Both the position numbers and the translations under genes were made by a program. A DNA stretch of 64,000 bases, taken from NCBI GenBank assembly GCA_015680685.1, contig MNCI01030518.1, positions 1-64,000 of the forward strand. The letters run 5' to 3'. Numbering within the stretch: position 1 is the first letter of the stretch; each line of letters opens with the position of its first letter. This stretch comes from Gnetum montanum. Taxonomy: Eukaryota > Streptophyta > Gnetopsida > Gnetales > Gnetaceae. The notes beneath the pieces are model-generated. The model saw only the letters and a program-made list of their open reading frames with translations, did no database searches and was not told the DNA's origin. Below, piece by piece: positions 42,436-54,925 of the stretch.

Positions 42436-45241
42436 CTACGTAGTCATGTTGACCTTCATCTTTGGGGGTGAAGGTGTAGATACAAGGGGTGAAGACATAG
42501 GCTTGGGGATATCGTTGATGATACTTCCCTTCAACATCTCACCCACCAAGTGGACTTCTCGCCTTGCGGGGTGAGGAGGTTGTTCATATTTATTATGCGA
42601 GATAGGGGTTGTCGAAGGTGTTGACCCCCTAATGATGAATGGAGCTAGAGGTGTTAATTGATGGGACCACATGGTTCTACCAACAAGTAGCGCAAAGGTG
42701 GATGCCCATGGTGGGACTTTTAGGAAGAATGGCTGCTGCGAGCTTGGACCAACTACTGGTGGTGCTGGTGCACTACGTTGAAGCACACAGATCAAAAATG
42801 GTTGATAAGATGGCTTGGGATCACTGTCAATGCTGATAGCATTGATGGTGTAACTGGCATTGTTTGCGTTGAGGGGATTTGTGTAGACATACATAGATTG
42901 GTTTTCAGGGCATATTGGGTTGCTTTCATCTAGCACTAGTTTTCCTTGGTCGATTAATCTTTGGATGTCATCTTGCAACATCAGAGAATAATCCATATTT
43001 TAACCACAGTATTGGTGGTAGTCACAAATCCTGTCTAGCCTAAAACCATTAGGAATTGGAAGCTCATTGGGTAGGGCCAAAGAGGGATTCCTAAGGAGCT
43101 CGCAGTAGTGTTGATCTCTCGCATTTTCCTCTTCCGACAATTGCTTATGTTGGATGTATCCTGCTGCCAATAGTTGCTTCAGAAGCTCTCAAGGATTTAG
43201 AGGCAGCGAGGTGTATTTTGAGTGATCTTTCACCACATATTTGGGTTTGGGTTGTGTAGATGTCTCAAGCGTAGGTGTAGTAGGTTGCGGCACGTGGCCC
43301 TGTTTGGATGTGGGGTTAGCCGCAGGTATGGCCGGTTTCTTATTATTTTTGCTACCATTGTTGCTAGGTTTGGGCTTGACCTTAGTTGCCATAGGGGCCA
43401 CTGTGGTTGTTGGTGATTTACCCTTTTCCTTCTTTGTGAAGGTGCTCTTGTAAGTGATGTAGGCTAGGTCTTTGCTTGCCTCGGCTGCATCTTGTATGCT
43501 TTTAGTTTGAGTGAAGGCCTAGCTAAGAGAGAGAGGAATGAGATAGTACAGTTTGAACTTAATGAAGTCATTCACTGTGCCCTTAAAGACCACCAGAAAG
43601 TGGGCATCCACAATGGACTCACAGATTAAGGGTGGCACTACAACGTTGAATGAACTTTTGGATTGGTTCTAGCGGGTCTTGCTTCATGCTCATCAACTGA
43701 TCCAACATGGTTTCTGGCTTCAAGTTGTACTTGAAGCGTGTCATGAATTGGGTTAGGAGCTCTTCCAAAGTTGAAATGGATGAGCATGGCAACGCGCGGT
43801 ACCAATCTAGGGCTTTCTCGGCTAGGGACATGGCAAAGACATGAATGATCATGTGCGGCCATTGTTGCAATAACAAAGATTTAGACTTGAAGGTAACAAG
43901 ATGCACGTTGGGATCTCCATCCCCATCGTACTTCATGAAGTGCAAGAGAGACATCCCTGGGGGTAACGTCAAAGTAGGGATTGCAGGGCTAACATGGTCA
44001 TCTTGGTAAAAGTCTATAACATGTACCGTGTCAGACCTAGCAGCTTTGAGGTGTTTGATTTTCTTAATGAGGTTCTGGATGAGCTGAAACGCTTGGTCCA
44101 GGCCCGATGACATTGTAGGTAGTTGAGGGGTTGTGGAGGTAGCTCCCACATGTGGTATGGTAGGGGTAGTGGGATGACCCATCAACGATACCACCGGGGC
44201 AACCCCCGCAAGCGATGCAACCTATGTTCTCCACCACTCGGCAGGTGGTGCTATTAAGGTGGCAACCACGGGTTGGGTCACTAGATAGGCTACTTATGTC
44301 ATCGGTAGTGTAGACCATGGCATTGTGTTGGGCGGTGCCGACTGTGAGGCTTGGTGTATTTTAGAGCACACATGGTGAGACATCTGCGATGGTTACAGGG
44401 TAGGTAGAGAAGCAAATGAGGCCCACCATGTGGATGGGCCGGGACCCATCACAGTGGATGGAACTAACATGAATGTAGGAATAGAGGTAGAAGTCACGTA
44501 TGTTTGCGAAGTTGATATAGTATGAACATGTGGTAGGGTAGCCGCGATTGGCATATGCTGTGCTACAGGAATGGACTATTGAACAGTTTGTGAAGGGATA
44601 GTAGCTGCAAACAACACAAGTAAAATAGGTGAAAGAGGGCATCAACACGTCGTGGGATTGGTGTGGCTATCCATAGCGATTGTAATCGTAGGTTGCAAAA
44701 CCGTAGGTGTAATCACAAAGGGAGCAGTGGTAGACGACGACTTGGTCTAGAAGGACTAAGTAGGAGGGACAAGAATGGGGTTGAATGGACCTCCCTCATC
44801 TGATTGGGAATCTAGTTCCTCATGTCCATCTTGGAAAGCATCATCTTGGTTGGACGTTGTATCATGTTGCTCCCTAAGCCTAGCCAACTAGATTAGTTGG
44901 TCCAAAAGCCTTTGGTACGCTTGTGTTAAAGATAAAGAAACACTGGGAATGGGAACAAATTCCTTCCCGTTGTAGTAAACGAACTCAAAGCTACACTCAT
45001 TCTCAAGTTCGTGTATGTCCAAGGGTAGATTGGCCTGCACCTTTGGATAGAGGAAACTATAGTGCTCATGTTGCTGGGCTAATCCCTCAGGTCCTCGATT
45101 TTGGATTCTGTATTGGCATGTTTCTAGCATCAGATTCAGTGCTTGTTTGGCACCAGTAGTGTCTTGAACCATGATGGGAGCTTCAACGTTGAAGGAAACT
45201 TCCACATTGAAAACATTGGTAGCAGTAGTTGAAAAAGCCAT
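42436..45241 (-). pseudogene. gag of element E
   Basis: The minus-strand gag starts at ATG 45241 (MAFSTTATNVFNVEVSF) with 117 open codons, then a Pro/Thr-rich part. The capsid region 44194-43619 is open for 191 codons. It has LTLPPGMSLLHFMKYDGDGD, HVFAMSLAEKALDWYRALP and ELLTQFMTRFKYNL, matching the Tat gag pattern P-F-YDG-GDP--H and W---L----I--W--L---F--RF. A knuckle-like CDYHQYCG...DYSLMLQDDIQRLIDQG follows at about 43010-42920. It corresponds to the C-x-H---GH-T--C--L---I--L---G motif, with a missing His and Cys. The tail (42996-42436) is Pro/Ser-rich and leads into protease. A 1.15-kb copy of the central part recurs at 53773-54925. Confidence 0.85.
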
Positions 45242-45329
45242 TGTTAAGAAAGTAGTTATGTAAAAAAAATGTAAAAGTTATGAAAAAGAGTGCTAACGAA
45301 TAAGAAAACTGGAAAATAGCAAAAATAAG

Positions 45330-46236
45330 GCTTTGCCTCTTACCAGATTCTAGAGGAACTGTCGTGGCGACCGACCTGCACCACACCAGGCATACACAAC
45401 CATAAATGGGTGTCACGTTTAAGCCAGTGCGTAATAGGGTGCAAACCGCGTGCAAGACTACCATAAGACGGGAAAGCTAGCTAGCAACCAAGAAGGCTTT
45501 GTGTCTCGTAGGATCCCCTAGGGACCAATGAAGTGACTGCTCTATACCATACAAGATGGGGTACATAATGCATGCAAGACAACCGTAAGATGGGCAAGCT
45601 AACTAGTAGTCAAGAAGGCTTTGCATCTCGCATGATCCCCAAGGGATCATCGAAGCAATCGACCTGCATCACACCAGGTGTAAACAACCACAAATGGGTG
45701 TCACATTTACGCCAGTGTGCGATAGGGTCCTAAACACGTGCAAGACTACCGTGAGATGGGTAAGCTAGCTAGCGACCAAGAAGGCTTTGCGTCTCGCAAG
45801 ATCCCCAAGGGACCATCGAAGCGACTGCTCTGTACCACGTGAAGCATAAACAACCATGAGAGGGTGTCACATTTACACTAGTGCACAATGAGGTATAGAG
45901 CACATGCAAGACAACCGTAAGATTGGCAAGCTAACTAGAAATCAAGAAGGGTTTGCATCTCGCAGGATCCTCGAGGGACCGTTGAAGCGACCGCTCTGTA
46001 CCACGTGAGATGGGGTACAGAATGCATGCAAGACTACTATAAAATGAGCTAGCTATCTGGCGATTAGAGGCCTTGTGTTCTATGGGGCTCCCGAGGAACC
46101 ATTGAGGTGACCGATCTACACCACACAAAGTGCAAAAAACTACAAAAGGGTGTCATGTTTATGCTTATGCGTATCAGGGTGCAGAAGGCTCATAGGACTA
46201 CTGTGACATATGGAAAAGGCACCAGAAGGCCCTCCT
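45330..46236 (-). repeat. Leader tandem repeats of element E
   Basis: Five or six units of two lengths, about 121 and 167 bp, alternate. They are marked by AAGAAGGCTTTG (45490, 45611, 45778 and 45944, with a degraded one near 46066) and by GATCCCCAAGGGACCATCGA and GTGCAAGACTACCGT segments. The longer type carries an extra 45 bases with GGGTGTCACATTTACGCC. They fill the space between primer site and gag. Confidence 0.75.
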
Positions 46237-46252
46237 TCTAGCACCAGATAAC
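46237..46252 (-). promoter_or_regulatory. Likely primer-binding site of element E
   Basis: After the LTR end ...ATTACA the minus strand reads GTTATCTGGTGCTAGAAGG. TGGTGC six bases from the LTR would pair with a tRNA ending GCACCA, so the primer is not initiator Met. I cannot name the tRNA from memory. The surrounding bases form an imperfect hairpin (GGCACCAGAAGG with CCTTCTAGCACC). Confidence 0.4.
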
Positions 46253-47942
46253 TGTAATGACCAAAAACATCAATGGTAGGAAAACATCAAGGGGTCAGCG
46301 AGTGCGATAGTTTCAACCCCGTACCTGTGGGAGGGCCGTGCTGGGTGTGTGCGGATATGGGGTGCCTTGAACGTTCTGGTCGATCAGACAGGGAATTAAA
46401 TCAACGTCTATATAGCCTTTTGCAACATATAATTTTAAACATGGAGATAAAGTAATGCTTGCGAGTAAATAAAATAGAAAATAATGCAAAATATAGCAAT
46501 AAGCTGAAAATGAAGTAAAATGTGGTTGGAAAAGTGCACCGCTCCGAAGCTACAAGTTTGCTTTGTCAAAGTGGATATAGTTGGTTGCACAACGTGATAG
46601 AGTGCAGAGATCCCAAGGGTAACTGAGATGTGTAGAGCAAAATAGGTTGTGCGCTTGGGCACGAATTTAAGTGTTGACAATGCATGGATTCTACCAAGGT
46701 GGTAAAAAAGGGGACAAAACAGAATGCCAGCTGAAAATGCTAACTGTTTACAGTGTCAAACATAAAGTTTACAATGCTTGATGTTACAATGTGCTAGGAA
46801 GAGAATTTGAGTGCTAGAGAGAGGGGGAGTCCAGAATTCAGAAGAAATTCCAACCCTTTGAATGCTGTTTTTCCAAAAAATTGAACCAGTTTGAATGCTG
46901 TTTTTCAGAAAAAATTCTGAACTGAACCTGAATGCTATTTTTTTGGAAAAAATTCTGGCCTCTTTGAATGCTATTTTTTGGGGTATTTATAGGGCTAAAC
47001 AGCATGCGAAAGGGGTGGTTTGGATGCCACATGCCCTGGGCCCTTGTTGTCTTGCTTGCGCTGCACATGCCAGTATGACTGTTGTGACTGTGAGCTTGCA
47101 ATGCCGCAACTATGAGCCTGCCATGCCATAATTGCATCATCAGCGTTTGGATACGTGTGCTAATAGTCAAATTAGGTGAAGTGCCTTGATGTCGTACAAC
47201 CACCCGCATGCCCTGCTGTGCTTTGTAGCGTAGCATGCTTGGCGTAGAGTAGCACCCTGTCATGAGTTCCGTTGTATGGGTGTTACATGTTTGCTACACT
47301 ATGTAGTGTAGCGTAGTGTAGCAACTGGCCTTAGTCGTGAAAGCTTTGCTGATTTGCAAACTTTGCTCCCTGCAAGACTTGCAAACTTGCTGATTCTGCC
47401 ATTTCAGCTGCCTTTTATCTCTTTCGTAGAATTGCTACGCCTCGCTGCACCATGTAGCTTAGTGTAGCGTAGCAGTGGACATGGTCCATCTCTATCCTAA
47501 TGGAAAGGAACATTGTTGAAGGACTTAAAATTGGGTGTGGGGATTGGCTATGAAGATATTGCCATGCTACACTACGTCACGTGGTATGGAATAGCATAGC
47601 ACTCCATTCTGCAATCATCTTCTGAAGCTTGCTATGCTACATAGCAAGGCGTAGTGTAGTGTAGTAGACTTCATGACATAGAAAACTTGCCGAACTTTTT
47701 TGCCCATCCCGAATACTGCTTCCAACTCCATGCACTATTTCTAAGTAGGTTGTCAGTTGGGCAAGCTACTCATGTGGACAGGTAGGGTGACCCATAGAGA
47801 TTGTTCATGCCCAAAGTAAAAAAATTTCCGAATTGGCCAGCCTGAACTCAGAGAATTCTCCTCCTGAAGAATTGTTGTGGTGCTACATAGATTACAAGGC
47901 CTGGTGAAGCAAGAATAACTTTGAATTTCTTAGGGTGTTTTA
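46253..47942 (-). repeat. 5' LTR of element E
   Basis: It aligns with 29990-31702 along its full length at very roughly 90 % identity by eye, is 1690 bp long and has its TATA box at 46984-46991 (minus). The U3 hairpin modules recur at about 47292-47325, 47435-47475, 47564-47600 and 47630-47665, but the (GCTAT) run is not present. Confidence 0.9.
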
Positions 47943-47947
47943 GTTGT

Positions 47948-50160
47948 GTTGGCTTATCACTAAGATAAGCAAGGAAGGTAAAGAAATGCTTATGATTAGT
48001 TTTCTAAGGGCTTAGTTATGGCTACACCAGATGATCTTATTGATGCCTTGATTAATATGAGACCAGAGGATGAACTTATAGTGTACAAGGCTCATGAGCC
48101 TATGTTTAATGGTTATGAGCCTCTTTACATGTAAGATCTTTGGGATCAAGTGGCAAAAGAAGAGGCTAGCCACAACTTCTCATCTGCTCATTCACATAAG
48201 AAGAAAAAAGGCAAAGGGTCAGCCCACCATTAAGATCCCTAGTAAGATAACTTCATCCTAAGATATCTCAACATGATGGTCTTCTTTCCAAGTTCCATCA
48301 TTTGTATTTGTCTAGACCTATCATTGCTAATGAAAATTCTTTCTTATTTAATTAGAGGACTACCATGAGTTGAGGAAAGCTATATACATTTTAAGGAAGC
48401 ATGTTCATGATAGTAGAATCAAATAAGTTAACATGACTAATATAGCAACATACAAGGCATATATCAGTGATGATTGCCAATTCCATGTGCAAGCCTTTGA
48501 AAATGCTTGCTATCACCAAAGAATTGTGAGTGATTGGTAGAAGTTACAATTGTTTTTCCACATCTTCATTTAACATGCGAAAATCATATGTAAATTCATA
48601 CCTCCTCAATTAATTCAAAGATGGATAGACATAGTGAAAATATTATACACTAAATTTCAAACCTATTTCTAAATTTCAAATATCTAGAAGAAGATGACTA
48701 GATAAAGAAAAGAAGCCTATAAGCCTCTTGACATCACATTATAAAGATACATGAAAATTATTACCACTATCTAAACAATGGTTTTAGCAAAAGGAAGTAG
48801 TTAATGCATATTGTAGAAGATCTATGGTAGGAAAAAAGAGAGCATATGGATAATTATGCAATGGACTAGATACATAAACATTTCATGGCCCAAATCAAGG
48901 TGCTCATAAATACCATTTCTAGTATAAAATATGAATGATAGAAGAAATAATTAGTAAATAAGTACAATCAGGATCCATCACATAGGTGGAAGGCCAAAAA
49001 TGTTGAAGCTAACACTGAGTATCCTAATGTAGTCAAGGCTCTAGTACAAGACCAAGTTAGATTGAAAAATGTCTTGATAGACTTTGCCCACCATGTGGAC
49101 CAATTTTGGAACATGATGGATGCAGATATGATCACTAATCTCAAGAACATTAAGGGTAATGTGGTTGAAGCTCTAATCAAATTAGTTGCATCATAAGAAT
49201 GTATAAAGAGGTATCATGACAAGAGTAAAAGGAATATCTCCTACTCTAAACACATTCAAGAGGAATCAAATGAGGCTTCCTTATTCTTGTCTAATGATGA
49301 GGATCCATGCAAATACTATGTAGACTCTAATGATTCATAGTGCTTCCTAGTCATGGCTTGTATGATTGATAAGATGGGATAATTGAGGGTACCTTTAAAT
49401 CCCATGTTCTTCAAGATGTAAATAATGAATACCTTGGCCATTCGTACTATCTAGGTGGTGCTTATCTATAGACCATAAAGTAGTACCAATAATTGTAAGC
49501 TTAAAATCATTGGGATGTTGCTCCATGAAATCTTGCAACTTTAATGCAACAACAGATGACACCTTCACCTAATAATTACTTTAGTTATGCACAAGTAGGT
49601 ACTTATCAAATCTTAATGATGGTACCTCAAGAATATCTTCCTGCTTCTAGCAATCCTACCACCCAAGCTTCCTAGCAATGACAATAATAGCTTCTACTTC
49701 CTATTCCCATTTAAGGTGGGATAATTAGTCAACATCAATCAAGGCAAGTCAAATCATGTAACCTTGCCTATGGTAATGACCCTAATTCTAGTCATCTATT
49801 AATTTGGTTTTAGAGGAAAGTTCAAGGTTCCATGGTAGGAAATTTTACCACAAGTGCAAACATGAGAATCAAAGGTCTATGTATGTGTCCTCTCCACCTT
49901 GCATAGAGGAAAATCATCCAAATTAAATAAAATTCTACACTCATGAGGTCTTAATGAGCATGCCTGACCATAACTCAACTATAATATCTATATCATGAAT
50001 GAGTTCTATTTTTATGTCTAATGGAGATAGCATAGTGAAACCTAGTGATGATGTTGTTACCATCTCTATATCTATGATGATCATGCATGTAGTTAAAGAA
50101 TGATTTTTATCCAAAAAGAAACCATATCCTAGAATTTCCACAATGGAAATCCAAATTAGT
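47948..50160 (+). pseudogene. Second part of split older gene (F)
   Basis: The frame interrupted at 29989 resumes here in phase: ATPDDLIDALINMRPEDEL, NGYEPLYM, then a Lys-rich KKKKGKGSAHH. A likely intron runs from GTAAGATA (48241) to TTTAATTAG (48355), followed by DYHELRKAIYILRKHVHDS. A second readable part near 48960-49340 gives NVVKALVQDQVRLKNVLIDF and DQFWNMMDADMITNLKNIKG, probably helical. A Pro/Gln/Tyr-rich part near 49560-49900 follows. I recognise no enzyme motif. Intron-like borders and the helical character resemble the extra genes of elements B, D and E, so it may belong to a still older element whose LTRs I could not find. Confidence 0.45.
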
Positions 50161-52149
50161 AAAAAATGATCATTTTCTAGCTTTTCTTTACTCTAATTTA
50201 GAAGCCAATCTCATTTCATTGTATCAATACCTTGACTAGGGGCTTCCTCCTCTCAAATGTAAAAATATTTGAGTGTAGCTAGTAGACCAATCGTATGCAT
50301 ACCCTATGAGGAAGGTATGTAATGTAGTCACTTTTGATATAAGTTGGTTATATTCCATTGATTTCCTAGTGCTTAGATTAGAAGATAATATGGAAGATAA
50401 CCTTCTTGTTATAATGGAAAGAGCCTAGTTAAGCACTATAAATGACAAGTTGGTTTTCCAAGATCTCCATCCTAAGATTGATATGAGGGATGAGACTAGA
50501 AGGATGAACTATAAGGGAATATCCTATGATCATTCCTGGTTGTACTACACTGTGGTCATAACCTATTCAAACAATCTAGATTAAGAATCTTTTGGAAAAT
50601 AAATGGTGCATTGTAATAAATATCTTTCACCTCTAAGCATTTTATCACTTAATTTACCACTTAGATGCTTTTCAAATGATAGGCATGGATCAGTTGTGGT
50701 AGAGAAATCCTTTACACCATGTCAAAATTTTCTTTTCCTACTATTTCTATTTATGTAATTAATAAGGATTGGTGTATTATAATTTTTCACTTGTCAACCT
50801 TAATAGATAATAAATCATGAGAGTTTCTTTTCTTTTGAAGTATTTTTATTTGTATGTGTGGGAAAACTAGCTTAGGTGCTTTATGAATTTCTCATCCAAT
50901 AAGTCAATAGTAAATGAGTAAGCTAAAAATGCAATGAGGATGTGAGAGTGTTAAAATGGTCCAATGTGGAGTTTTGACTGATGTATTTTCTATGCAAAAA
51001 TATTCATCCATCCACTTTTCTTCAATCCATCACTAGTGAACTAGGCTCAGATTCAGCAAGAAGTAAGAACTTACACTATGAGTTGTGAAGCTAGTGCTAC
51101 TGAAACCATGGGTAGCTGGTTGGTCCACACCTTAGGGTGTGAGCTCCAAATCCATAGAAGTGTTCCTAATCACTCATATGAAAAGGATATGTCACCAAGG
51201 ATCCTTGTGATCACTAGATGGGTCTAATCAGTATGATTAATTAAGGTTCACATGGTGGCTTGCCTACCCAATCTTGTTAGAAGAGATTTTTTGATTTCAC
51301 GAATCTATGCATACCATGTGGCTAGGGATGAATTTTCATGTTCATGCAAGTTAAAGACTCTAGGTGATGATATTTCATTCTAATCATTTCCATCATTTCA
51401 ATGTCTTACAGAAATTCTCTTCCCATGAAAAAAAATAAAAAAGAAATGAATAGAATGGAAAAAATGATGATGACAAGAAAAGAAAATTTGAGAAAAAGGA
51501 AAAAAAATAATGGAAAGAAAAATATACTCGCAAGCTTATTGATTTTATAAATTGATATGTTCACCATCCAAACCAATCTCATAGTTATTCATACTAAAGT
51601 AAAACTAGTGGTTGAACCCAAACCTATATAACCCTTACTCATGTTCAATCCATTTCTCAAATCACTTGATTTCCAATAATGTTGTAGTCCATGATAATCT
51701 CTTATTCATCCCTAACCATGGCCATGAAATCTTAAAATCCTCTTTCTTCATGAACCATGGTAATGTCAATTGCCTCTTTATTCTAAGTTTCTAATCATTT
51801 ATTCTATGAGTCAACAATCTTCATTCTTAATGTAAGCCTTGATCAAATTTAAACCTAAAAAAATTTTCTCTTAATGATAATGGTATTGTGCTTTTGTGGT
51901 GATGTGATCTCATTTCTACAACTAAGGGAATTGATGAAACATTTCTATTAGAGCAAAATTTGAGAAGCCTATTATGCATACATGCATGGATGGAAGAAAA
52001 CTAAACTATAATCTTGACTTTTAGATGTTTGGTGGTATGTTTTCTTAACCATGCCTAGCATGGATACATGTCTTTCATTTTATAAAATCATTAAAATAAA
52101 ACTAATTTTCTTTTTTTAATAACAAAAACTTGCCTTTTTCAATCCCAGC
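50161..52149. other. Unassigned AT-rich DNA
   Basis: No gene motif was recognised. A purine-dominated stretch rich in GAAAA lies at 51420-51530. A few short open frames (for example 51612-51794) have no similarity I can name. Confidence 0.35.
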
Positions 52150-53772
52150 TTCCCAAAAGTTAGTGAGACATGAACGAACCTAGACACCATGGGTTTCCAT
52201 GCTACGGCAACAATGCCTAGTGTGGAAGAAGAGGTATAACACCTATCCCTATCCCACAACACCCATCCAGCCTATGTTTGACCCTGAAGTAGGCCCTGCA
52301 TGTCCTAGAATCCCTTCAATATTCTCTAATAATCCTGGAACCTCACCAAACTAAGTCAAAACTGATCGAAACTAGTCGAAACCTTGGGATTTGGTGTTTT
52401 CATGATGAGTAAGGCTTCATCCATGAAAATACTCTCATCCTAATAGTGGATATATAGGGGAAAGCCAAAAGTAAACTAAATTGACTACATGGTAGCCATT
52501 TTTCAAAGCCTAGTGAACCCTAGACCTAGCTAGAACCCTCTGGAGCTCCCAAAAACTCCAAAAGTGGTGAAATATGGAAAAAAACTATCATCCCCATCTC
52601 ATCCATGCTAGGACCATCATGCCTAGCATGGAAGAAAAGGGGAAGACTACATGAGACACTTAGGATCCCCCAAACTATTGAATCTTAGCACCTAGCATCG
52701 ACTGTTGACATCGATAACCCCGGAGGATGACATGCATGGTCAATTGGCTATCAATCTTACCTAGATCTAACTTTATTGGTTGGGGGAGATCTCCTCCATG
52801 CTAAGAATCCTATCTTTAGTGTGGATGGAAGTTAGGAAACCAAAACTGTTGAAATTTTCATGAAATTTGACTTCCAAAATCAACCCCATCCTTTTGGAAG
52901 CCATCAAACTTCCGAAAGTGACCACTAATGACTAAAAATCCTTTATCCCTAATTTTCCAAATTAAACCTCCCATCCTCATCATGGATGAAAGAATGTAAG
53001 CCTAAAAATCCTCTCAAATCATTCAAAATGACTAGATTTTAACCTTAGGCATTGATGGCCAATACTAGCAACCATGTAGGCACTCATGCATATCCTGATT
53101 TGTCCATAAAACCTAGAAATATTTCCCTACCAATATTCCATCATGAGAATGGAAGTTTCAACATGGGAAAAAGGGGGAAGCCAAAAATTTCTTAATAACG
53201 CTTGAAAAAACCAAAATTTGATATTAGGTATCAAAAGTCAATGCCAAGAATCTTAGAATCATGTATGCATAGCTAGAAATGATGCAAAATGTTAGAAATA
53301 AAGGTTCCTTGGTTCTTCTACATTGTGAGCCACCTCCTCCATGCTACCCAACGTGGAGGAAAGGGAGGAAGTTTTGCGAAACTTCTAAATAACCTCCAAA
53401 GACCTCAAACAAATGTTGGAAAGCTCTATGTGTGTTCTAGAACCTTGTTTACACATCCTCAAACCTTCAACACTATCAAAATTGATCATAAGTGATCAAA
53501 AAGCCTTTACCCATAATTTTCCACATTAAGCATGAAACATCCAGTGTAGAAAAAGGTGTGGGAACCAAAAACCCACTCAACAACTCTTGAAACTATCAAA
53601 TGTTAACAAGAGGTAACAAAAATCAATACTAGCAATCTTAGAGACATCTATGCCTAATTAGAAATGATGCAAAAAGCCATAAAGTTACTTCCCCCTAGTC
53701 TTCCACACTCAGCATACTACCCTCAACATCAAAAATAGGAGGAAGCTCAAAATCCTTTAGGAAACCTCCAAA
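52150..53772 (+). repeat. Diverged tandem array, unit about 185 bp
   Basis: A marker of the form TGGAAGAAAAGGGGAAGCC-AAAA recurs near 52215, 52445, 52630, 52818, 52982, 53164, 53350, 53540 and 53726, so the spacing clusters at 182-190 bases with two outliers (230 and 164). Between markers the units share CAAAACTTTGATATTAG, TCAAAAATCAATACTAGCAA, and a TAGAAATGATGCAAAA part. The units are strongly diverged. The array ends exactly where the gag copy begins. Confidence 0.65.
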
Positions 53773-54925
53773 CTTTGAGTGATGTTTGAGCTCATATTTG
53801 GGTTTGGGTTGTGCAGATGTCTCAGGCATAGGTGTAGTAGGTTGTGGCACGTGGCCCTATTTGGATGTGGGGTTAGCCGCAGGTATGGCCAGTTTCTTAT
53901 TATTCTTGCTACTGTTGTTGCTAGGTTTGGGCTTGACCTCAGTTGCCATAGGAGCCACTGTAGTTGTTGGTGATTTACCCTTTTCCTTCTTTGTGAAGGT
54001 GATCTTGTAAGTGATGTAGGCTGGGTCTTTGCTTGCCTCGGCCGCATCTTGTATGCTTTTAGTTTGATTGAAGGCCTAGCTAAGAGAGAGAGGAGAGAGA
54101 TAGTACAGTTTGAACTTAATGAAGTCATTCACTATGCCCTTAAAGACCACCAACAAGTGGCCATCCACAATGGACTCACAGATTAAGGGTGGCGCTGCAA
54201 CATTGAATGAACTTTTGGACTGGTTATAGCGGGTCTTGCTTCATTCTCATCAACTAATCCAACATGGTTTATGACTTCAGGTTGTACTTGAAGCGTGTCA
54301 TGAATTGGGTTAGGAGCTCTTCCAAAGTTGAAATGGATGAGCACGGTAACGCATGGTACCAATCTAGGGCTTTCTCAACTAGGGACATGGCGAAGACATG
54401 AATGATCATGTGCAACCATTGTTGCAATAACAAATATTCAGACTTGAAGGTAACAAGATGCACATTGAGATCTCCCTTCCCATCGTACTTCGTGAAGTGC
54501 GGGAGAGACATCCCTGGGGGTAACGTCAAAGTAGGGATTGTAGGGCTAACATGGTTGTCCTGGTAAAAGTCTATAACCTATACCGTGTCAGACCCAGTGG
54601 CTTTGAGATGTTTGATTTTCTTAATGAGGTTTTGGATGAGCTGAAATGCTTGGTCCAGGCCCGATGACATTGTAGGTAGTTGAGGGGCTATGGAGGCAGC
54701 TCCCACATGTGGTATGGTAGGGGTAGTGGGATGACCCGTCGGTAGTACCACTGGGGCAATCCCCGCAAGTGGTGCAACCTGTGTTGTCCACCACTCGACA
54801 GGTGGTGTTGTTAAGGTGGCAACCATGGGTTGGGTCGCTGGATAGGCTGCTTGTGTCATCGGTAGTGTAGACCATGGCCTTGTGTTGGGCGGTGTCGACT
54901 GCGAGGCTTGGTGTATTTGAGAGCA
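53773..54925 (-). pseudogene. Fragment of Tat gag, close copy of element E
   Basis: This minus-strand segment matches 43216-44368 for 1153 bases with no net length change and roughly 93 % identity by eye. It contains the same capsid motifs (LPPGMSLPHFTKYDGKGD, HVFAMSLVEKALDWYHALP). It lacks LTRs, leader, protease and target duplication, and both ends are abrupt. The left end meets the 185-bp array and the right end meets plus-strand RT, so it is a fragment and not an element. Confidence 0.88.

Larger units (their letters stand above)
29990..47942 (-). mobile_element. Complete Tat-type Ty3/gypsy element (element E)
   Basis: This is an 18-kb element on the minus strand with LTRs 46253-47942 (5') and 29990-31702 (3'). 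A perfect target duplication GTTGT lies at 29985-29989 and 47943-47947. In element order it has LTR, a leader with tandem repeats, gag, protease, an inserted or native antisense gene (36489-40899), truncated RT, RNase H, a second archaeal-type RNase H, integrase, a 3' region with a 42-bp minisatellite, a polypurine tract and LTR. The second RNase H between RNase H and integrase is the known hallmark of the Tat lineage (which includes Ogre, Grande and Retand types). The N-terminal part of RT is missing, so this copy cannot be autonomous. Confidence 0.92.

Noticed and set aside
43222-44010. Plus-strand frames opposite element E gag (also 53779-54010) as genes
   Set aside because: They are antisense shadows of the gag proline-rich and capsid parts and are rich in Cys, Gly and Val, without motifs.
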